A model generated the notes under the pieces. The model searched no databases and had not been told where the DNA came from. It saw only the letters and a list, made by a program, of their open reading frames with translations. DNA of 64,000 nt from Candidatus Aenigmatarchaeota archaeon (GTDB taxonomy: Archaea; Aenigmatarchaeota; Aenigmatarchaeia; QMZP01; QMZT01), in contig JAFGCI010000004.1 of NCBI GenBank assembly GCA_016932735.1, forward strand, positions 60,711 to 124,710, written 5' to 3'. Positions 35,321 to 44,579 of the stretch are shown piece by piece. Position numbers and translations under genes: made by a program. How positions within the stretch are numbered: the stretch's first letter is position 1; every line of letters begins with the position of its first letter.

Positions 35321-36277
35321 ATGGAAATAATATATGATAAAATTTTCCTTGAACATGATACAGGTATGCATCCGGAAAACAAAAAAAGGATTGAATGTCT
35401 GGGGGAACTTACCGAGACGAAAACGGAGAGCGGGGAAAAATTTCTTGAGATAATTCACAAAAAGGAATACATAGAGCATGTAAAAGAATCATGCGTGAAA
35501 AAAGAGCACCTTGACCCGGATACGATAACATCTGCAGGAAGTTACAAGGCGGCAATACACGCAGTCGGGGCGACTGTTCTGGCATCGCAGACAAATAACT
35601 TTGCTGTCGTCAGACCGCCTGGCCACCACGCCCATCCAGGCAAGTCGAGCGGTTTTTGCATATTCAATAACATTGCTATAGCAACGCAAAAACTCGTAAA
35701 TGAAGGAAAAAAAGTTCTTATATTTGACTTTGACGGACACCTCGGAGACGGAACAATGAATATTTTCTACGATACAGATAAGGTCCTTTACTGGTCTCTT
35801 CACCAGTTTCCTGCATTCCCGTTCAGAGGAAACGTAAATGAAATTGGCGAAGGGAGGGGAAGGGGGTATACAGTAAACAATCCGCTACCCCCCCGGAGCG
35901 GCGATGATATTTTTATGGAGGCGATAGAAAGATTCATGCCGGCAGCGGAGCAGTTTAAACCGGACGTTGTCGGCGTCTCGGCGGGGTTTGATGCTCATCA
36001 ACTCGATTTGCTTCTGGATCTCCGTGTAAGCGCGACAGCTTATTATAAGATAGGGGAAATTCTCAGAAAGAGATTTAAGAACGTTTTCGCTACATTGGAA
36101 GGTGGATACAACATTGAGATGCTTCCTAAATGTCTTTTTAATTTCATGAACGGAATAAACGATAAAAAGATATATTACAATGAACAGGCAACAGATTCAA
36201 GGATAATAGCAATCGATGAATTCCAGGCGAGGATGAGCGCTGTTGAAAAGAACCTTTCCGAATACTGGAAAATTTAG
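35321..36277 (+). CDS. Histone deacetylase-family (AcuC-like) protein lysine deacetylase
   Basis: 318-residue zinc hydrolase. RPPGHHAHPG supplies the catalytic His pair, FDFDGHLGDGT the first zinc ligands (Asp and His), SAGFDAHQLD the third zinc ligand, and LEGGYN the transition-state Tyr. The usual second His of the DxHH box is Leu (GHL), which is not a zinc ligand. Family members include AcuC, which deacetylates acetyl-CoA synthetase, and polyamine deacetylases. The position between acsA and a Pat-like gene favours an AcuC role. It overlaps or abuts the next gene (TAGTG), implying translational coupling. Confidence 0.87.
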   Translation: MEIIYDKIFLEHDTGMHPENKKRIECLGELTETKTESGEKFLEIIHKKEYIEHVKESCVKKEHLDPDTITSAGSYKAAIHAVGATVLASQTNNFAVVRPPGHHAHPGKSSGFCIFNNIAIATQKLVNEGKKVLIFDFDGHLGDGTMNIFYDTDKVLYWSLHQFPAFPFRGNVNEIGEGRGRGYTVNNPLPPRSGDDIFMEAIERFMPAAEQFKPDVVGVSAGFDAHQLDLLLDLRVSATAYYKIGEILRKRFKNVFATLEGGYNIEMLPKCLFNFMNGINDKKIYYNEQATDSRIIAIDEFQARMSAVEKNLSEYWKI

Positions 36278-36285
36278 TGATTTTT

Positions 36286-38955
36286 ATGCTATCGAAAAAG
36301 CTTGAGAAAATGTTTAACCCAGCGGCCATAGCAGTCGTGGGCGCGACAAGCAGAAGAGGCCACGTCGGCTATTCCCTGATAAAAAATCTCATAGGAAGCG
36401 ATTTTGAAGGCATAGTATATCCTGTGAATCCCAAAAGAAAGAGCATACTCGGGGTTAAGACATATCCATCTGTTTCAAAAATACCGGACATAGTTGACCT
36501 TGCAATAATAGCAACGCCCGCGAACACCGTTCCGGATATTGTCAGAGAGTGCGGCGAGGCCGGAGTGAGCGGGGTCGTCATAATTTCTGCGGGCTTTTCC
36601 GAGACAGGGAAAGAAGGCCAGAAGATGATGGACCAGATAATAAAATATGCAAGAAAGTACAGCATGAGAATTCTAGGACCCAACTGCATGGGCTTCATGA
36701 AGCCTTCCATAAATCTTAATGCGACATTCGCGAATAAACTGGCTTTGCCGGGTAAAATTGCATTCATCTCGCAAAGCGGTGCCCTCGGCACGGCGATACT
36801 GGACTGGTCGGTTTCGCAGAATGTGGGGTTCAGCCATTTTGTTTCAATAGGAGGAATGGCTGACATATCTTTCAGCGACCTGATAGATTATTTTGGCAAT
36901 GACACGAATACGAACAGCATACTGATTTACATGGAATCGCTGAAAAATGCCAGAAGATTCCTTAGCGCTGCGAGGGCATTCGCCAGGTCCAAACCCATAA
37001 TAATATTGAAAGTAGGCAAAAGTTCTGAAGGGGCAAAAGCAGCAAAATCGCATACAGGAAGCCTGACAGGAAACGATGAAGTATTCGATGCGGCTTTTAA
37101 GAGGGCAGGCATTCTGAGAGTAGATACGATAGGAGAGCTTTTTGATTGTGCGCAGACACTTGCAATGCAGAAGAGACCGCTCAACAAAAGACTGGCCATC
37201 GTAACCAATGCGGGGGGTCCGGGCGTCATAGCAACGGATTCGCTTATTTACAGGGGAGGCGAGCTTGCGCAGTTATCAAAAGAAACCGTTGAGATACTGG
37301 ATAAAGCTATGCCTTCTGCATGGAGCAAATCAAACCCCGTTGATGTTTTGGGTGATGCGGATGTTGGAAGATATAAGATAGCAATTGAAGCATGCCTTAA
37401 GGACAGCAACGTGGACGGGGTTCTTGTCATCCTGACACAGCAGGAAATGACAGATTCCGCCGCGGTGGCAAGACAGCTTGTTGAGACATCAAAAACATCA
37501 AGCAAAACCGTTTTGGGTGCATGGATGGGCGAAGACGATGTAAAGGAAGCCAGAGCCGTCCTGAAAAGGGGCAACATACCTTCTTACAAAATACCGGAGA
37601 ATGCTGTAAGGTCTTTTATGAATATGTATAATTATTCAAAGAACCTGGAGATGCTTTATGAAACCCCCGCTACCATACCACATGCATTCGTTCCCAATAC
37701 AAATAAGAACAGGGAACTGCTTGATAATATAATAAAAACAGGCAGGAACGTTCTGACAGAGAGCGAAGCAAAAGAGCTTTTATCGAATTATGAAATACCC
37801 ACAGCAAAAAACGGGATAGCAAAAACCTCAAAAGAAGCAGCGGCCATTTCATCTAAAATAGGATTTCCTGTCGCAATGAAAATAATGTCTCCTGATATTC
37901 TGCATAAGACAGAGGTCGGCGGCGTCCGCCTTAATATAAAATCCAGAGAAGAAGCCGGGAAAGCCTTTAGTGAAATAATAAGCTCCGCCAAAAAGAAAGC
38001 GCCAAAAGCAGATATACACGGAATCTTCATAGAGGAGATGGCGACAAAAAAATACGAGCTTCTCATAGGTGCCAAGAAAGACCCCATATTCGGACCTGCA
38101 ATAGTTTTTGGGATGGGCGGTGTTGCTGTAGAGGTTTTCAAAGACACAGACGTCGGGCTGCCTCCGCTTAACATGAGGCTGTCAATGCTTCTTATAGAGG
38201 ATACAAAGATATACAAGCTTTTGAAAGGGTACAGAGGAATGAAAGGGGTCGATATACCATCAATACAATTCCTGCTGTACAAATTTGCTTATCTTCTAAG
38301 CGACTTCCCGGAAATAGAAGACATAGATATAAACCCCTTTGGCGTCGACGAGAATGGAGGCATAGTGCTTGATGCAAAAGTCATCCTCGATAAAAAAACA
38401 ATGGGCAGGACAGTGAAGCCTTATTCACACATGGTCATATCGCCATATCCGAAGGAATATGTTACACCTTTCACAATGAAGAATGGGAAAGAAGTCCTTT
38501 TAAGGCCGATAAGGCCGGAAGACGAGCCTATGGAAGCCGAGATGTTCACCAAGTTTTCTGAAGAGACCCAAAGGTTCAGGTTCTTCACTCTGATTAAGGA
38601 CATAACACACGAACTTCTGGTAAGATACACACAGATAGATTACGACAGGGAGATAGCAATAATAGCAGAAGCCGAGGAAAGAAATAAGAAGAAGATGGCA
38701 GGTGTCGTGAGGCTGATAGCCGACCCTTACAACGAAACAGGAGAATTCGCCATAGTTGTTGCGGACCCCTGGCAGAATCAAGGTCTGGGGAACAAGTTCA
38801 CAGATTATATATTGGAGATAGCGAAGCTTAGGGGAATAAATAAAGTATACGCAGATTTTCTGAGAGACAACAACGTAATGAGGCACATGTTTGAAAAAAG
38901 AGGTTTCAGAATAACAACAGAAAAGGACATATCACATGCAGAGCTGGAACTATAG
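36286..38955 (+). CDS. Pat-like fusion: ADP-forming acyl-CoA synthetase plus GNAT acetyltransferase
   Basis: About 889 residues. The first ~725 form an NDP-forming acyl-CoA synthetase: a CoA-binding domain (FNPAAIAVVGATSRRGHVGYS), a succinyl-CoA ligase-like part with the phospho-histidine in AKSHTGSLTGND (His256), and an ATP-grasp domain (ETPTAKN-like start, then GFPVAMKIMSPDILHKTEVGGV). The last ~160 are a GNAT domain with acetyl-CoA-binding QNQGLGNKF. This is the architecture of the bacterial protein acetyltransferase Pat, which acetylates Acs. The histidine needed for the synthetase is kept, so the protein could be an active synthetase, an acetyltransferase, or both. Start: ATG 36286 preferred; GTG 36277 overlapping the previous stop is possible. 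Confidence 0.88.
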   Translation: MLSKKLEKMFNPAAIAVVGATSRRGHVGYSLIKNLIGSDFEGIVYPVNPKRKSILGVKTYPSVSKIPDIVDLAIIATPANTVPDIVRECGEAGVSGVVIISAGFSETGKEGQKMMDQIIKYARKYSMRILGPNCMGFMKPSINLNATFANKLALPGKIAFISQSGALGTAILDWSVSQNVGFSHFVSIGGMADISFSDLIDYFGNDTNTNSILIYMESLKNARRFLSAARAFARSKPIIILKVGKSSEGAKAAKSHTGSLTGNDEVFDAAFKRAGILRVDTIGELFDCAQTLAMQKRPLNKRLAIVTNAGGPGVIATDSLIYRGGELAQLSKETVEILDKAMPSAWSKSNPVDVLGDADVGRYKIAIEACLKDSNVDGVLVILTQQEMTDSAAVARQLVETSKTSSKTVLGAWMGEDDVKEARAVLKRGNIPSYKIPENAVRSFMNMYNYSKNLEMLYETPATIPHAFVPNTNKNRELLDNIIKTGRNVLTESEAKELLSNYEIPTAKNGIAKTSKEAAAISSKIGFPVAMKIMSPDILHKTEVGGVRLNIKSREEAGKAFSEIISSAKKKAPKADIHGIFIEEMATKKYELLIGAKKDPIFGPAIVFGMGGVAVEVFKDTDVGLPPLNMRLSMLLIEDTKIYKLLKGYRGMKGVDIPSIQFLLYKFAYLLSDFPEIEDIDINPFGVDENGGIVLDAKVILDKKTMGRTVKPYSHMVISPYPKEYVTPFTMKNGKEVLLRPIRPEDEPMEAEMFTKFSEETQRFRFFTLIKDITHELLVRYTQIDYDREIAIIAEAEERNKKKMAGVVRLIADPYNETGEFAIVVADPWQNQGLGNKFTDYILEIAKLRGINKVYADFLRDNNVMRHMFEKRGFRITTEKDISHAELEL

Positions 38956-39012
38956 ATTAGTTTTAAAAGGAACGTATGCATCTTTTAATGAAAGAAATTA
39001 TGAGGTATTATT

Positions 39013-40218
39013 ATGAAAGGAATTCTTTCGAATAGATGGTTTGTTGTTATAGGAGCTCTTCTGATGCAGCTTTGTCTGGGCGCTATATATGCATGGAGCG
39101 TTTTTGTCAATCCACTGAAAAACTATTATGCATTCACGACAACGGAGACTCAGATAATATTTTCTGTTGCCCTTGCAACATTTGCCGGCGTTATGATATT
39201 CGCAGGCAGATGGCAGGATAAAATAGGGCCGAAGAAAGTGGGACTTATAGGTGCTGCTCTTCTGGGTCTTGGTTATTTCCTTGCAGGATTTACAGAGGGA
39301 TCTTTTTTAGGTCTGGTCGTTACGATAGGTCTGATAGGTGGTGCAGGTATTGGTTTTGGTTATGTGTGCCCGATAGCAGCCCTCATAAAATGGTTCCCGG
39401 ACAAGCGCGGTCTCATATCAGGAATTGCTGTAGCCAGTTTCGGCGCAGGAGCATGGGTGTTTGCGCAGCTTGCATCTGTCATGATACCTTCTATAGGCAT
39501 ATTGGCAACTTTCTCATTATTCGGGATAATATATTTTGTATTTGTCTTTATAGGAGCCCTTATGCTCAGAAACCCCCCAAAAGGATGGGCTCCTAAAGGT
39601 TGGGAATCCGCAAAGAAAGACAAGAAATCCACGGGCGTGGAGTTTGAATGGAGAACCATGGTTAAAACACACCAGTTCTGGCTTTTATGGATAATGTTCA
39701 TTATAGGAGCCTCTGCAGGGTTCATAGTAATCGGAAATCTCGCGCCGTATGGCGTCTTTTCCGGCCTGACAGCAGAAGTTGCAGCGTCTGCAGTTGGTTT
39801 GCTTGCATTATTCAATGGAGCAGGAAGGATTGTGTGGGGAACATTATCGGATAAGATAGGGCGCACAAAGGCCATGACTCTTATGTTCGTTCTTCAGGGA
39901 ATAATGATGCTCGTCTTAATATCTATGGGCTCAAGTCCATTCCTTCTGGCGATAGCTGCTGCATGGGTAGGCTTCAACTTCGGCGGAAACTTTTCATTGT
40001 TCCCCTCGGTGACTGCAGACTATTTCGGAACCAAGAATATGGGGATGAACTATGCTCTCGTTTTCACATCTTACGGTGTTGCAGGTATACTGGGCCCGAT
40101 ACTTGCAGGCAGCGTCTTTGATATGACTGGAAGCTATTTGTGGGCATTCATACCTGCAGGTATTGCATGTCTGGTTGCTGCAGGAATATCATTATTGGTA
40201 AAGAAACCGAACGTTTAA
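39013..40218 (+). CDS. MFS transporter, oxalate/formate antiporter (OFA) family-like
   Basis: 401 residues with twelve hydrophobic segments. LCLGAIYAWSVFVNPL in the first helix is typical of OFA/OxlT-like transporters, and the loop RWQDKIGPKKVG between helices 2 and 3 is the MFS signature, repeated as GTLSDKIGRTKA in the second half. GIGFGYVCPIAALIKWFPDKRG is also characteristic. Substrates of the family are small mono- or dicarboxylates. The position after acsA, the deacetylase and the Pat-like gene suggests uptake or export of acetate or a similar acid, which is inference. The stop overlaps that of the convergent trkA-like gene by 4 bp. Confidence 0.85.
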   Translation: MKGILSNRWFVVIGALLMQLCLGAIYAWSVFVNPLKNYYAFTTTETQIIFSVALATFAGVMIFAGRWQDKIGPKKVGLIGAALLGLGYFLAGFTEGSFLGLVVTIGLIGGAGIGFGYVCPIAALIKWFPDKRGLISGIAVASFGAGAWVFAQLASVMIPSIGILATFSLFGIIYFVFVFIGALMLRNPPKGWAPKGWESAKKDKKSTGVEFEWRTMVKTHQFWLLWIMFIIGASAGFIVIGNLAPYGVFSGLTAEVAASAVGLLALFNGAGRIVWGTLSDKIGRTKAMTLMFVLQGIMMLVLISMGSSPFLLAIAAAWVGFNFGGNFSLFPSVTADYFGTKNMGMNYALVFTSYGVAGILGPILAGSVFDMTGSYLWAFIPAGIACLVAAGISLLVKKPNV

Positions 40219-40859
40219 TTAATCTCTTTTTCTATTTTTCTTATTTCGCCGAGCGGGGCGCATATTGTTATTATGTCGCCGTCCCTCAGTTTTGTTCTGT
40301 GGGTAGGAATGACAAGCTCCCCGTTTCTGTTAATAGCCGATATTGAGAATTTCTTGGCGATGTCTTCTACAGTCCGTCCCGCAAATTTTGATTTTTCATT
40401 TATCACGATTTCAAAGACTTCTGCTTTCTCGCCGGCGACAAATCCCGAAAGTATTTTCCCCGGCCTCTCTATGGCCTTTTTAAAATCAAGAACAGCAGAA
40501 TTTGTGGTGTTTATTATTGAGGAAATTCCAATCTTCATGAAAACGCCTTCGTTGGAAGTATCGTTTATCCTGGCGACAATATTTGACACCTTTGAGGATT
40601 TTGCGAGTTCGCAGACCATCAGGTTGGTTTTATCGTCACCTGTCATGGCTATTATGGCATCCGATTCCTCAAGGTTGGCATCTTTTAATATGCTTGCCTC
40701 GGAACCATCACCGTGAAGGACAAGTGCATCCAGTTTTTCGGCAAGGGCTTCCGCTCTTTTCTCATCTTTTTCTATCAGAACGATGTCATGTTTTTCTTTA
40801 ATGAGAAGTTTGGAAAGCGCTTCACCGACCTTCCCCCCGCCGACAATGACAATTTTCAT
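40215..40859 (-). CDS. trkA: TrkA-type potassium uptake regulator (second copy)
   Basis: 214 residues: a Rossmann RCK domain (IVIVGGGKVGEALSKLL, LIEKDEKRAEALAEKL, HGDGSEASIL) followed by TrkA_C (FSISAINRNGELVIPTHRTKLRDGDIITICAP). It is clearly related to the TrkA at 21.6 kb but not a recent duplicate. No channel subunit lies beside this copy, so its partner may be the TrkH at 22-23.6 kb or a channel outside the window. Confidence 0.88.
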   Translation of the reverse strand: MKIVIVGGGKVGEALSKLLIKEKHDIVLIEKDEKRAEALAEKLDALVLHGDGSEASILKDANLEESDAIIAMTGDDKTNLMVCELAKSSKVSNIVARINDTSNEGVFMKIGISSIINTTNSAVLDFKKAIERPGKILSGFVAGEKAEVFEIVINEKSKFAGRTVEDIAKKFSISAINRNGELVIPTHRTKLRDGDIITICAPLGEIRKIEKEIN

Positions 40860-40876
40860 AATACAACATTGTCCCG

Positions 40877-41389
40877 TTAGTTAATAAAACCTTCCCATAT
40901 CAAGATTTTGAGATCGACCGGAAGACCCGTTACAGAATCTGTCCCCATTCTTTTTATCTCAAAAACGCGGGGCCTTTCAACAAGATCGGTAGGCATTCTT
41001 CCACAATCAATTACAGTGGTTATCGGCTGGGTCAGAACTTCAGCCTTTACGATAAGATGGATGTTATGCTGCCCACCGAGGGGATCGGTTTTGTAAAGCT
41101 GTAAATCGTTTAATAAAGTAGGATAATTACCATTGCATGTGTTGTTGAATATTATCATTTTGTTTCTGTTAAAAACCGGCCATTCATCGGATATGCTATA
41201 TTTTGAATAAGGGTTTAGAAGGGCTTCCGAGACCTGTACTATCTTGCTCTCCATCTTATCGGAATCAAAACTATTGGAAAAAAGAGAGACTTCGCCCCCC
41301 ACATACGTCAGGGTATAAATTATAATTGAAAACAAAACAATAGCGGCCAGAATGAATTCAAAAACGGTTTGGCCTTTTTTGCTTCTCAT
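40877..41389 (-). CDS. Class III signal peptide (archaeal pilin-like) protein
   Basis: 170 residues. The N-terminus MRSKKGQTVFEF followed by a ~20-residue hydrophobic stretch is a class III signal peptide: a basic segment, then G-Q-xxx-E and a helix. It is cleaved by an archaeal prepilin peptidase. The mature part has a few cysteines (NTCNGN, DCGRMP) and unknown function. I start at 41389; the track's 41422 adds residues before the signal. It is divergent from four lipoprotein genes and could form a surface filament or complex with them. Confidence 0.75.
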   Translation of the reverse strand: MRSKKGQTVFEFILAAIVLFSIIIYTLTYVGGEVSLFSNSFDSDKMESKIVQVSEALLNPYSKYSISDEWPVFNRNKMIIFNNTCNGNYPTLLNDLQLYKTDPLGGQHNIHLIVKAEVLTQPITTVIDCGRMPTDLVERPRVFEIKRMGTDSVTGLPVDLKILIWEGFIN

Positions 41390-41461
41390 ATTATAATGTT
41401 GTGATGGTCTGGAATATATCATTTTATAATGTTTTTATTGGTTGGAAGAGAATATCTTATC

Positions 41462-42451
41462 ATGTACAAGAAACCGGCATTGATGATGACTCTGGTTTTT
41501 CTGGTAGCGCTTTCCGGCTGCGCGGATATGCCTATGCTGTCCGGGTGGCTTGGGGGAACCGAGGTTGAGCAATATACAAATGATGTTGTGGTTATCAAAG
41601 AAGTCAAAGTGACACCAGTCCCAATAGTGCAGCCGGGTCAGACACTGAGTCTTAGTGCTGTCGTGAAAAACGTTCAGGAAATCGGTTTTGATGTGAAAAG
41701 AGACGTGACTGTCACCATATACGATACGTGCGGTATTTTCACAATAGAGGGAAGCGGCCTTTGTGGGGGCGATTGGACCAATTCAGGGCAGACATGTCTG
41801 TTCAAAGAACTGTATCCACAGACAGAGAATGAAATAATATGGAGATTGCGGGCAAACGACATAAAGGTGGAACAGTCATGCAATGTCGGTATAGAAGTCA
41901 AGTACAGCTATTACACAGAGACGACATCATCGGTCGACTTTGCAAGCCAGAAGGAAGTAGAAAGAATGATCCGAGAAGGTGAGGGGACTTCATCCGTAGG
42001 CAAAATGACTCTCGGAGAGGGTCCAGTCAAGCTTTATATTCAGGTTCCGAACCAGCCGATACTTGTTGGTGATGATTTCGAAAAATCAAACGGCATATTG
42101 GAGTTCTGGGCCGAGAATAAAGGCTCTGGGATAGTTGATGGCGGCAAGGTAACATATTTTAAAATAAACAATTCAGTTGAGGGAAGAGCAAAATTCAGGA
42201 AAACGTTAGAGGATACAAATTCATACGATGAGATAATAGCAAAGGATTATATTAAGGGAGCCCCGGGAGAAACGGATTATTCAATTACCATGCAGCTCAT
42301 CAACAAAAAAACGCCCAAAAACACGTGGATAATAACGCCCGGAAACGAGAACATCGGAAAGATAAGGGACAGGATATATCTTACAGGAATAGTCACTTAC
42401 GATTATAAGTTCACTAAAACCATAAAATTAACCGTCCAGCCGATTCGTTAG
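41462..42451 (+). CDS. Lipoprotein, tandem paralogue 1
   Basis: About 329 residues. A signal peptide ends in the lipobox VALSGC, so the protein is expected to be lipid-anchored at the cell surface. The mature part consists of two beta-rich, CARDB/Ig-like regions. The centre contains KYSYYTETTSSV...EGPVKLYIQVP, then WAENKGSGIVDGG, the same block seen in the three following genes. This copy is the most divergent of the four. I start at ATG 41462 (MYKKPAL) because the signal peptide follows immediately. Function unknown. Confidence 0.75.
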   Translation: MYKKPALMMTLVFLVALSGCADMPMLSGWLGGTEVEQYTNDVVVIKEVKVTPVPIVQPGQTLSLSAVVKNVQEIGFDVKRDVTVTIYDTCGIFTIEGSGLCGGDWTNSGQTCLFKELYPQTENEIIWRLRANDIKVEQSCNVGIEVKYSYYTETTSSVDFASQKEVERMIREGEGTSSVGKMTLGEGPVKLYIQVPNQPILVGDDFEKSNGILEFWAENKGSGIVDGGKVTYFKINNSVEGRAKFRKTLEDTNSYDEIIAKDYIKGAPGETDYSITMQLINKKTPKNTWIITPGNENIGKIRDRIYLTGIVTYDYKFTKTIKLTVQPIR

Positions 42452-42501
42452 TTGCTTTCTTTATATAAAATATATAAGAGTTGCATAACCAAATAATACA
42501 T

Positions 42502-43542
42502 ATGAACTCGGCAAAATCTAAAAAGAATGGAATGTTTAAGCATCTTCTAGTAATTCCTGTAGTTTTTCTAGTTTTAGCTATTTCAGGATGCACCGGTATA
42601 TTCCCGGGGGGAGATACAGGAGCTTCCGGCAACGGAGTGACTATCAGGAATTTCAGAACAGATCTTCAGGAGGTTAACTGCAACCAACAGGTCAATGTGC
42701 AGCTCCAGCTTCAGAATATGGGTGATTATGATGCACAGGTAGCAACCCAGATGTACATGATAGAGCCCATGAAATGGGGAAATCCCTTACAGAACCCGCC
42801 AAACCCATTCACACTCAAAGCTGTGACAGACCAGTCAATAGAACCTGCAATACAGACAATCTCATGGCAGCTGAGACCAAACTGCGATATGCTTGATGTT
42901 CCAAAGGGAAGAACAATGGACTTCAGTCCACAAGTAAGGATTTACTATACATATAAAGGAGACGTGAAGAGAGCAATAACGTTCGTTTCAGAAGACGAAC
43001 TCAGAGTGCTGTCTTCACAGGGACAATCTCTTGCAATGGGAGAACAGATAACATCCAGCGGGCCTTTATCCGTAGCAATAAACACGGTGCCTTTCGCGCA
43101 GACATTCAACACATATGCGGATGTGCAGATACCTGTAAACATTAAAATAAGGAACAACGGTCAGGGAAAAGTGCCTGGAGATATAAACAACAACTATCCT
43201 GTTGCAGTCACTGTAACAGCCCCAACGGGAACGAGTTTCGTAAGTTGCACACCCGATCTGAACTTTCTGACTTACGGATACAGTAACATACCTTTAATGA
43301 GCATACCAACACCCGTTTTCACTACAGGAGGCTTTGGTGACACAAGAACAGGCTATGTATCCTTATTCACGGATTCGGGCGGCCAGAACGCAGATATAAC
43401 ATGTTATCTGAGAGTAACAGATGTGCAGCAGATAATAAAACAGGAAAGATACATAAACGCAAAGATAAGCTACATCTATTACATGGATACATCACCGCTT
43501 AACGTAAATGTCAAGAATCCGGCAGGACAGTCCACTTTTTAA
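42502..43542 (+). CDS. Lipoprotein, tandem paralogue 2
   Basis: About 346 residues. Signal peptide with lipobox LAISGC, followed by a Gly-rich spacer. The shared block reads VRIYYTYKGDVKRAITFVSEDEL...SSGPLSVAIN, then KIRNNGQGKV. It has four cysteines in the mature part after the lipobox, which may form disulfides. ATG 42502 is chosen; the track begins at a TTG. A TATATAAG-like element lies about 30 nt upstream. Surface location is inferred and function is unknown. Confidence 0.75.
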   Translation: MNSAKSKKNGMFKHLLVIPVVFLVLAISGCTGIFPGGDTGASGNGVTIRNFRTDLQEVNCNQQVNVQLQLQNMGDYDAQVATQMYMIEPMKWGNPLQNPPNPFTLKAVTDQSIEPAIQTISWQLRPNCDMLDVPKGRTMDFSPQVRIYYTYKGDVKRAITFVSEDELRVLSSQGQSLAMGEQITSSGPLSVAINTVPFAQTFNTYADVQIPVNIKIRNNGQGKVPGDINNNYPVAVTVTAPTGTSFVSCTPDLNFLTYGYSNIPLMSIPTPVFTTGGFGDTRTGYVSLFTDSGGQNADITCYLRVTDVQQIIKQERYINAKISYIYYMDTSPLNVNVKNPAGQSTF

Positions 43543-43617
43543 AATATTTTTCTTCTTTTCATTTATTTTCATTCAATCAAGACACATTTTTATCCTTCTG
43601 ATGTCAAATTAATTATT

Positions 43618-44571
43618 ATGAAATACACGGCGCTGCTCATTTTCATTGTAATGGTCGCCACATTACTTTCGGGATGCACCGATTATGGCTATAATTTTGG
43701 CCCTATACAATGGAACATCGATCTTTTCAAAGGAAGCGGTAATGGTGTTGATATAGTTTCTTTCACGACAGAAACACCTACTCTGTCTCCAGGTGAAGAA
43801 GGAACATTTGAAGTTAAAATCAAGAATACGGGATCAGTGAAAGCAACTAACGGTTTTGTTGAGTTATTGGGGCTTGATTATACATGGAGTTCTTCCGGTG
43901 AAGAAATCCTCCCAAACGAGGAAAAATGCCGTCATACAGTGAGACAGATAACGCTCCTGCCAAAAGACGAAAATACGGGGGCACAGGGCGGCGAGTTCGT
44001 CTGCACATGGAATTATATGGCCCCTGATACATTACCGATAGGAGAGTCGACATATGAACCGACGGTCAGGGTTTTCTATACATACGAAACGACGTCTGTC
44101 GGCTCTGTGACACTTGTCCCTAAAGAGGAACTGACGAACTTCATGGAAAAGGGAGGAACCCTCAAATCTGATGTCGTTTCCCAGACGAAATCGCCCATAA
44201 AAATGACACTGAAAACACGGGGACCGGTAAAGCTTGTCGGCGGCAAGTCCGAATTCCCTATAGAGATAACAATAGAAAACGTGGGCGGGGGAACAGTCTG
44301 CCCCGATGTAGGCAAGTGTAAAAGGGACGGGGGCAATATATGGGACCAGCTGATAATCGACATGGAATTGCCCGACGGGCTTGAAAATAAAGACTGCGAT
44401 TTTGTCGGCAAGGCGACACAGATTTCAATGGGGAAGTCGCAAATCCTGAAATGCAACCTTGAAATCACGGGCAGTGTGAATTCTGTGACCCAGAAATACA
44501 TAAGGCTGCACAGCATATATGGATATTTCAACGATGCAAAAATGACAATAAGGGTGAAGGCGGGCGTTTAG
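43618..44571 (+). CDS. Lipoprotein, tandem paralogue 3
   Basis: 317 residues. Signal peptide with lipobox TLLSGC. The first domain begins GVDIVSFTTETPTLSPGEEGTFEVKIKNTGS, a CARDB-like pattern. The shared block is VRVFYTYETTSVGSVTLVPKEEL...KSPIKMTL, followed by IEITIENVGGGTVC. Cysteines in CPDVGKC and KDCDF are shared in position with paralogue 4. It is closest to paralogue 4, so these two are probably the most recent duplicates. Function unknown. Confidence 0.75.
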   Translation: MKYTALLIFIVMVATLLSGCTDYGYNFGPIQWNIDLFKGSGNGVDIVSFTTETPTLSPGEEGTFEVKIKNTGSVKATNGFVELLGLDYTWSSSGEEILPNEEKCRHTVRQITLLPKDENTGAQGGEFVCTWNYMAPDTLPIGESTYEPTVRVFYTYETTSVGSVTLVPKEELTNFMEKGGTLKSDVVSQTKSPIKMTLKTRGPVKLVGGKSEFPIEITIENVGGGTVCPDVGKCKRDGGNIWDQLIIDMELPDGLENKDCDFVGKATQISMGKSQILKCNLEITGSVNSVTQKYIRLHSIYGYFNDAKMTIRVKAGV

Positions 44572-44579
44572 GTGTTTAA

